Under the pieces are notes generated by a model, which worked only from the letters and a program-made list of their open reading frames with translations, was not told the origin of the DNA and did not search any database. A DNA stretch of 12,539 nt from Larix sibirica (taxonomy: Eukaryota > Streptophyta > Pinopsida > Pinales > Pinaceae), in the NCBI GenBank assembly GCA_004151065.3, contig NWUY0303919740.1, positions 1 through 12,539 of the forward strand. Direction: 5' to 3'. Made by a program: the position numbers and the translations under genes. This document shows positions 8,380 through 12,539 of this stretch, piece after piece. The first letter of the stretch is position 1. Every line of letters begins with the position of its first letter.

Positions 8380-8547
8380 TGGTGTGTTTGCAAGGAAGAC
8401 ATCGTGGGATCCCCCCAGTTCTCCAAAATATTTGGGTAAAGGGTGGCTCCATTTCCAACCACAATAACAATTGGTAACCTAGTGAGACTCAACAAGACTT
8501 GAACCTCTATTAGACCAGAACCATAGAATTCATGACGGATTCCACCA
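8380..8547 (-). mobile_element. SINE-like element 2 of copy A, 5'-truncated
   Basis: On the minus strand this matches the neighbouring element at 8548-8780 from the B-box region to the tail: tccgtc, ggttctggtc (B-box-like), ctcactaggttac, gttattgtg, gatcccac, then a CA-rich tail near 8380-8389. The part carrying the A box is missing, so it would be a 5'-truncated copy lying directly downstream of the fuller one. Homology between the two is clear; SINE identity is inferred. Confidence 0.45.
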
Positions 8548-8780
8548 TATGTGTGTGTCTATATATATATATTCGCAAGGAAAACCTTGTGGGATCCCCA
8601 TATTCCCCAATATATATGGATGAATGGTGTCTCAATCGCTAGTCACAATAACAACTAGTAACCTAGTGGGACTCAATCTAAATATAAGAACCCTGTTAGA
8701 CTAGAACTAGAGACCTCACGACGGACACTGCCTAGAAACGGAATGTTCAAGCCAATTGAATTAACCCACTAGGTTGAGTG
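8548..8780 (-). mobile_element. tRNA-derived SINE-like element 1 of copy A
   Basis: Read on the minus strand from 8780, the head has gttaattcaattggcttga, which resembles a pol III A box (tggctcaattgg-type). About 43 bases later comes ggtctctagttctagtc, close to the B-box consensus GGTTCGANTCC. A body of about 130 bases follows, and the element ends in a simple-sequence tail of alternating TA and CA (8548-8574). tRNA-like head, unrelated body and simple tail are the hallmarks of a plant SINE. No target-site duplication was found and no named family is assigned. The A-box match is partial. Confidence 0.5.
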
Positions 8781-9140
8781 TTAATAATACAATATGTACA
8801 TAGTTGGCTTTTATGCAAAATAAATGCTTGTAAATCAACCACTACAAACACTAGTAAGTTTCATTGGGTTGACTAATATCTAAAGTCCCACAAGATTTAC
8901 ACATTGATAGGCCTTGCTATGAAAACAACATAAGTCTAGGAGACATAATCATAAACATAATGCTTTAGGTTGGAGCATAATACCGAGAAATCATGCAACA
9001 AGTAGGAGTCAACATTGGGTTGTGGTCCCTAAATAAAAACCACTAGATCCTCTTCCAAAATAATTGATTTGTAACCATCGTTGCTATGTTCAAGTGTTTT
9101 CGTTGTCCTTGTGATAACACTAAACAATATCATTAATTTA
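8781..9140. other. Right end of repeat copy A, non-coding
   Basis: This is AT-rich sequence with no gene. Positions 8781-9040 are repeated at about 12279-12539. Positions 9041-9140 have no counterpart in the window because copy B is cut off by the window end. This last part should therefore define the outer edge of the repeat unit. Confidence 0.6.
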
Positions 9141-9146
9141 CTTTCC

Positions 9147-10015
9147 CTTGTTGGGGTCTTGAAACACTAGTTCCTATATTTGTAACATCCTTCATCTAGT
9201 TGTTTCTCTACTTCACCTTCCATTATGAATTAAAATATTCCAAATGGGAGTGCTCCTTGAACCGTGTAATAGGTTATTGACACATGTTCCTTGAGTTTTA
9301 ATGAATGCTCACTTGTAGAAGGTGTCCTTCTAGGTTGATTTCCTTTCCTTTCTTCCATGCCAACGACCCTCACTCTTGACCAACATTAGTGTTTCCAAAG
9401 TCTTCCTCTCCTATTTCTTTAGCTCTTTTTCTTTGATTTCTTAACAAGACAATGCAGACAATTGTTTTCACTTCTTGCAATGGACAAGCATCCAACTTGT
9501 TCTCACACAAATTTTTTAACCACTAATTTTAGCATCCTAACCCTACATGCAATAAGGTTCAAATTCATTAGCATGAGACAACAAATAACAAAACACGAAA
9601 TATTTTATTGATTGACTTAACTTCAAAAGGAGAAACATCTTGAGTTGCAAACTCTTGGTAGGATTTTCCATCTTGGACATTGGTATCCCCTTTACTTGCC
9701 TTTGTTGTAGTCTTGAAATACTAGTTCCTACATTAGTAGCATCCTTTGTCTAGTTGTTACTCTACGTCACCTTCCACTATGAATTAGAAGATTCAAAATA
9801 GGAGTGTGCTCCTTGAACTATTTGAAGGGTTAATGACCCAAGTTCCCTGAGTTTTAATGAGTATCCACTTGTAGGAGGTGGCCTTGTAGGTTAATTTCTT
9901 TCCTTTCCTTCATGTTATCCATGCTTGTGCTTGAACAATGTTCTTGATTCTAGAGTCTTCCTCCTAGTTCTTTATCCCTTTTGTCCCTTCTTTTATTAAG
10001 AAGATAGTGTTTGAT
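9147..10015. repeat. About 0.5-kb duplication within copy B (first sub-unit truncated)
   Basis: This matches 5831-6625. Sub-unit 1 starts abruptly at the copy boundary and so lacks the roughly 165 bases at its left that copy A has (5664-5830). Sub-unit 2 (from about 9531) is intact, including the aacttcaaaaggagaaaca segment missing in copy A. Minus-strand traces of the same duplicated coding segment are visible. Confidence 0.8.
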
Positions 10016-11589
10016 CTACTTATTAGGAGTTCAACATAGGAAACAATGGTTTGAGTAGTTAAGATATCATGCTTTTTAGAGCACCTCACTTCCATATATG
10101 ATACACTTGATATGCCTGGGTTTGTTAATAATATCTATTTCAGTGCACACTTGAGGGCTTGCTTTAAAACTAATCTCCTCTGAATCCCTTACTAATGCCT
10201 CGTCAAATATAATAGCAACTTTGATGTGCTTGCGAGGTTTCTAACAATATCCATTTCAATGCACACTTGAGGGCTTGCTTTAACACTAATCTCCTTTGCA
10301 TCTCTTACACTTGGACAAATTTCGTAGTAACTTTGTTTACACATAATGTGGCAACAATAGTCATATTTGTGAACTCCACCCAAAGAGATATCTAGGGTTC
10401 ATTAAATGCTCAACGTCAGAGTTGTGTTATAAATATTGAGCATAATTTGAAGAGCTTGAAATATTCCAAGTTCACATGTGGTGAGAAATTTGAGCATCTT
10501 ACGTGAATTTGAAAATCACCCCCATATAACAATATCCCAAAACCTTGTAAGTTTGCATGGCAAGATCCTTGTTATGCCAATTCAAGCTAAACCAATCTAA
10601 AAAGTTAGATTCAAAACCATTTTGTGTAAAAAATGTCTATGCAATTGTTTGAATGATGTCAACAAACATCAAATCTTCATTAAACTTATAGTCAACCTCT
10701 CATCTATCCTCCTCCATGTTGATACAATTTTCTCGAGTCTTCTTCATCAAGCACTTCAAGCCATATCTTCTTCCTCAAGGGTTGGTCAATCTCCTTCCCA
10801 AATTTCCATCTTCTTTTAGTTCAATCATCGCCGTGGATTCACCTTCAATCCTGTGATATGGGGCTTCCAAATTCATTGGGAAGCTAACAACTTTTTTGGT
10901 TGGAATGAACCTCATTTCGTTAGGTTTCAATCACGTGTTTATCCAAATGTAGCCATTTATTTTTTGTATCGGGCTCTTTGGCGTGCAGATCAATAATCCC
11001 ATGCTGAAGTGTCCCCTTCCTTTGTGAGAGCATCTCCCCAACAAAGAATGAATCTCCAATGGTGGTGGATGAACCCGGGGAGCTCCTTGAACCTCCAATG
11101 CGCACACTTGTTCTAGCTTGATTGATATTCTCTGAGCCAATGCCTTGAAAATAAGAGATTGAGTCCTCGTGAGGATCAATGAGCAATGATACTCATTGTT
11201 GTCTAGAGAATGAAATCATCATAGCACTCCTTTCCTTCTCTCATACGATTAAGAGATTTTTGATTCCCATAATCAATAATGTCACTTCATAATGGATTAG
11301 AAACCACTTGGATGTATTTTCATCCAAAGGCCATTGATCTCCTATCGAAATCCATGTTAGATTCAACATTCAAGCCTCCCTTAGAAGATGATCCTCACTT
11401 AACATTTTCTTGCTAATTGCTTCAAATTTTTTTCCATAGATCAATCGTCACATTACATCATACCCTTAATTTTTTTATTATCATGGATCAAGATCCATCT
11501 GCATTGTTTTATTTAATTATATGCAATTTCAAAATGATTTTATCATCCACAATCTCAGAAGTTTCCCTTTTGAGATTTCTCTTTTCCAT
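9610..11589 (-). pseudogene. Decayed coding remnant in copy B, same family as in copy A
   Basis: This is the counterpart of 6300-8196. The candidate start is at 11589, after gaaccctaaccaaat, giving MEKRNLKRETSEIVDDKIIL. The 88-codon open block is at 11186-10920 with the same boundaries as in copy A. Over that block I count about 15 base differences and 11 amino-acid differences between copies, so most changes alter the protein. Stops and frameshifts occur elsewhere, many shared with copy A, so the remnant was already broken before the block duplicated. The family is unresolved. As in copy A, a trace of a DUF4283-like domain (ASPQVCIEMDIVRN near 10270) is the only hint. Confidence 0.4.
10128..10350. 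repeat. 116-bp tandem duplication (copy B)
   Basis: tgcacacttgagggcttgct occurs at 10144 and 10260, the same offset of 116 as in copy A. It is inherited from the ancestral unit. Confidence 0.85.
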
Positions 11590-11634
11590 ATTTGGTTAGG
11601 GTTCTCTTTCTCAAACATTACATCTATTGCATGG

Positions 11635-11876
11635 TCGCTAATTTAGCATTTGGATCCTTTTAAGCTTATATTTCCACATGACTACATTCTCCATTTTGTT
11701 GATGTTTAGTATTTGGTTATATTGTATTAATGAGAGGGCAACAATTTCAGAGGCAATGAAGACATCGCTAATTTAGCATTTGAATCCTTTTAAGCTTATA
11801 TTTTCACATGACTACATTCTCCATTTGGTTGATGTTTAGTATTTGGTTATATTGTATTAATGAGAGGGCAAAAATT
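11635..11876. repeat. 130-bp tandem duplication unique to copy B
   Basis: Units 11635-11764 and 11765-11876 both start tcgctaatttagcattt and both continue to aatgagagggca. Copy A has a single version (about 8239-8345). The first unit ends in gaagacatcg, which in copy A lies about 30 bases further on. The duplication therefore followed or accompanied a small deletion between gaa repeats and joined at tcg shared by both sides. Confidence 0.9.
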
Positions 11877-11882
11877 TCTGCT

Positions 11883-12057
11883 ATGTGTGTGTGTGTGTTT
11901 GCAAAGAAGACATTGTGGGATCCCCCCAGTTCTCCAAAATATTTAGTTAAAGGGTGGATCCATTGCCAACCGCAATAAAAATTGGTAACCTACTGAGACT
12001 CAACAAGACTTGAACCTCTATTAGACTAGAACCAGAGACTTCGTGACGGATTCCACC
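11883..12057 (-). mobile_element. SINE-like element 2 of copy B, 5'-truncated
   Basis: This is the counterpart of 8380-8547. On the minus strand it runs from tccgtc through a B-box-like agtctctggttctagtc and the shared body to a (CA)n tail at 11883-11900. That tail is longer and purer than in copy A, as expected of a mutable SINE tail. Confidence 0.45.
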
Positions 12058-12278
12058 ATGTGTGTGTGTATTCACAAGGAAAACCTTGTGGGACCCCCAT
12101 ATTCCCCAAAATATATGGATGAATGGTGGCTCAATTGCTAGCCACAATAGCAGCTAGTAACCTAGTGGGATTCAACCTAAATAGAATAACCTCGTTAGAC
12201 TAGAACTAGAGACCTCACGACGGACACTGCCTAGAAAGGGAATGTTCAATCCAATTGAATTAACCCACTAGGTTGAGT
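12058..12278 (-). mobile_element. tRNA-derived SINE-like element 1 of copy B
   Basis: This is the counterpart of 8548-8780, with the same A-box-like and B-box-like segments on the minus strand (gttaattcaattgg and ggtctctagttctagtc). The simple tail at 12058-12072 is CA-rich here, whereas copy A has TA plus CA. Both elements were present before the 3.3-kb duplication. Confidence 0.5.
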
Positions 12279-12539
12279 ATTAATAATACACTATGTACAT
12301 AGTTGGATTTTATGCAAAATAAATGCTCGTAAAGAAACCACCACAAACACTAATAAGTTTCATTGGGTTGACTAATATCTAAAGTCCCACAAGATTTACA
12401 CATTGATAGGCATTGCTATGAAAACAACATAATTCTAGGAAACCTATTCATAAACATAAGGCTGTAGGTTGGAGAATAATACTGAGAAATCATGCAACGA
12501 GTAGAAGTCAACATTGGGTTGTGGTCCCTAAATAAAAAC

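Larger units (their letters stand above)
5824..9140. repeat. Large direct repeat, copy A (about 3.3 kb)
   Basis: This block is repeated head to tail as copy B from 9141. The offset is 3316 at the left end (5831 against 9147), 3393 around 8196 against 11589, and 3499 at the right end (9040 against 12539). The shift is explained by a few indels. The right boundary is inferred: 9041-9140 does not resemble the sequence left of 5824, so the unit should end where copy B begins. Copy A contains the 0.5-kb duplication, a decayed coding remnant on the minus strand, two SINE-like elements and about 360 bases of plain AT-rich sequence at its right end. Confidence 0.9.
9141..12539. repeat. Large direct repeat, copy B (runs off the window)
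   Basis: This is the head-to-tail second copy of 5824-9140. It begins inside sub-unit 1 of the 0.5-kb duplication (ctttcccttgttgggg at 9141 against the same core at 5831) and reaches the counterpart of 9040 at the last base. It is longer than copy A over the matched span mainly because it keeps about 65 bases near 9608-9675 that copy A lost, and because of an extra 130-bp duplication at 11635-11876. Sampled 60-base stretches differ at 4-6 positions. Confidence 0.9.

Noticed and set aside
8548-8780. A true tRNA gene on the minus strand
   Set aside because: Only A-box-like and B-box-like segments match; the cloverleaf arms and anticodon stem do not pair, and the spacing between boxes is long.

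Overview
This window looks like nuclear DNA from a land plant, most likely a flowering plant. It is AT-rich, and almost all of it is non-coding or repetitive. The only convincing host gene signal is a spliced fragment with GT-AG borders. The rest is degraded transposon sequence and nested tandem duplications. I cannot name the species from the sequence alone.

Left part (1-2084). Antisense debris of a Ty3/gypsy-type LTR retrotransposon (about 100-735) lies inside an intron. That intron ends at 1124 and is followed by the last two coding exons of a plant CCDC124/Lso2-family gene on the + strand (1125-1244 and 1432-1443). The final coding exon adds only three codons and the stop. The rest of the gene must lie upstream of the window. 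A long inverted repeat sits at the extreme left edge (1-73).

Middle part (2085-5660). There are no recognisable genes. It holds a 408-bp tandem duplication (2085-2900), AT-rich sequence with short direct repeats, a 34-bp tandem repeat (3517-3584), an (AT)14 microsatellite (4274-4301), and a degenerate minisatellite with 40-52-bp units (about 4525-4975). A T-rich short repeat and a weak minus-strand TATA-like site follow.

Right part (5664-12539). A block of about 3.3 kb (5824-9140) is duplicated head to tail (9141 to the window end). The sequence implies that the second copy would end about 100 bp beyond the window. Each copy carries, on the minus strand, a decayed protein-coding remnant of about 1.9 kb. 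Its family is uncertain; a LINE-ORF1/gag-like DUF4283 protein is one weak possibility. Each copy also carries an internal 0.5-kb duplication, a 116-bp duplication and two adjacent tRNA-type SINE-like elements on the minus strand. The copies differ by about 5-10% in the stretches I compared by eye, with small indels that look microhomology-driven. In the best-preserved reading frame most differences change the protein, which points to neutral decay.

No operon, RNA gene, CRISPR array or new defence or metabolic system is visible. The main points of interest are the genome-structure features and the tiny terminal exon of the CCDC124-like gene.
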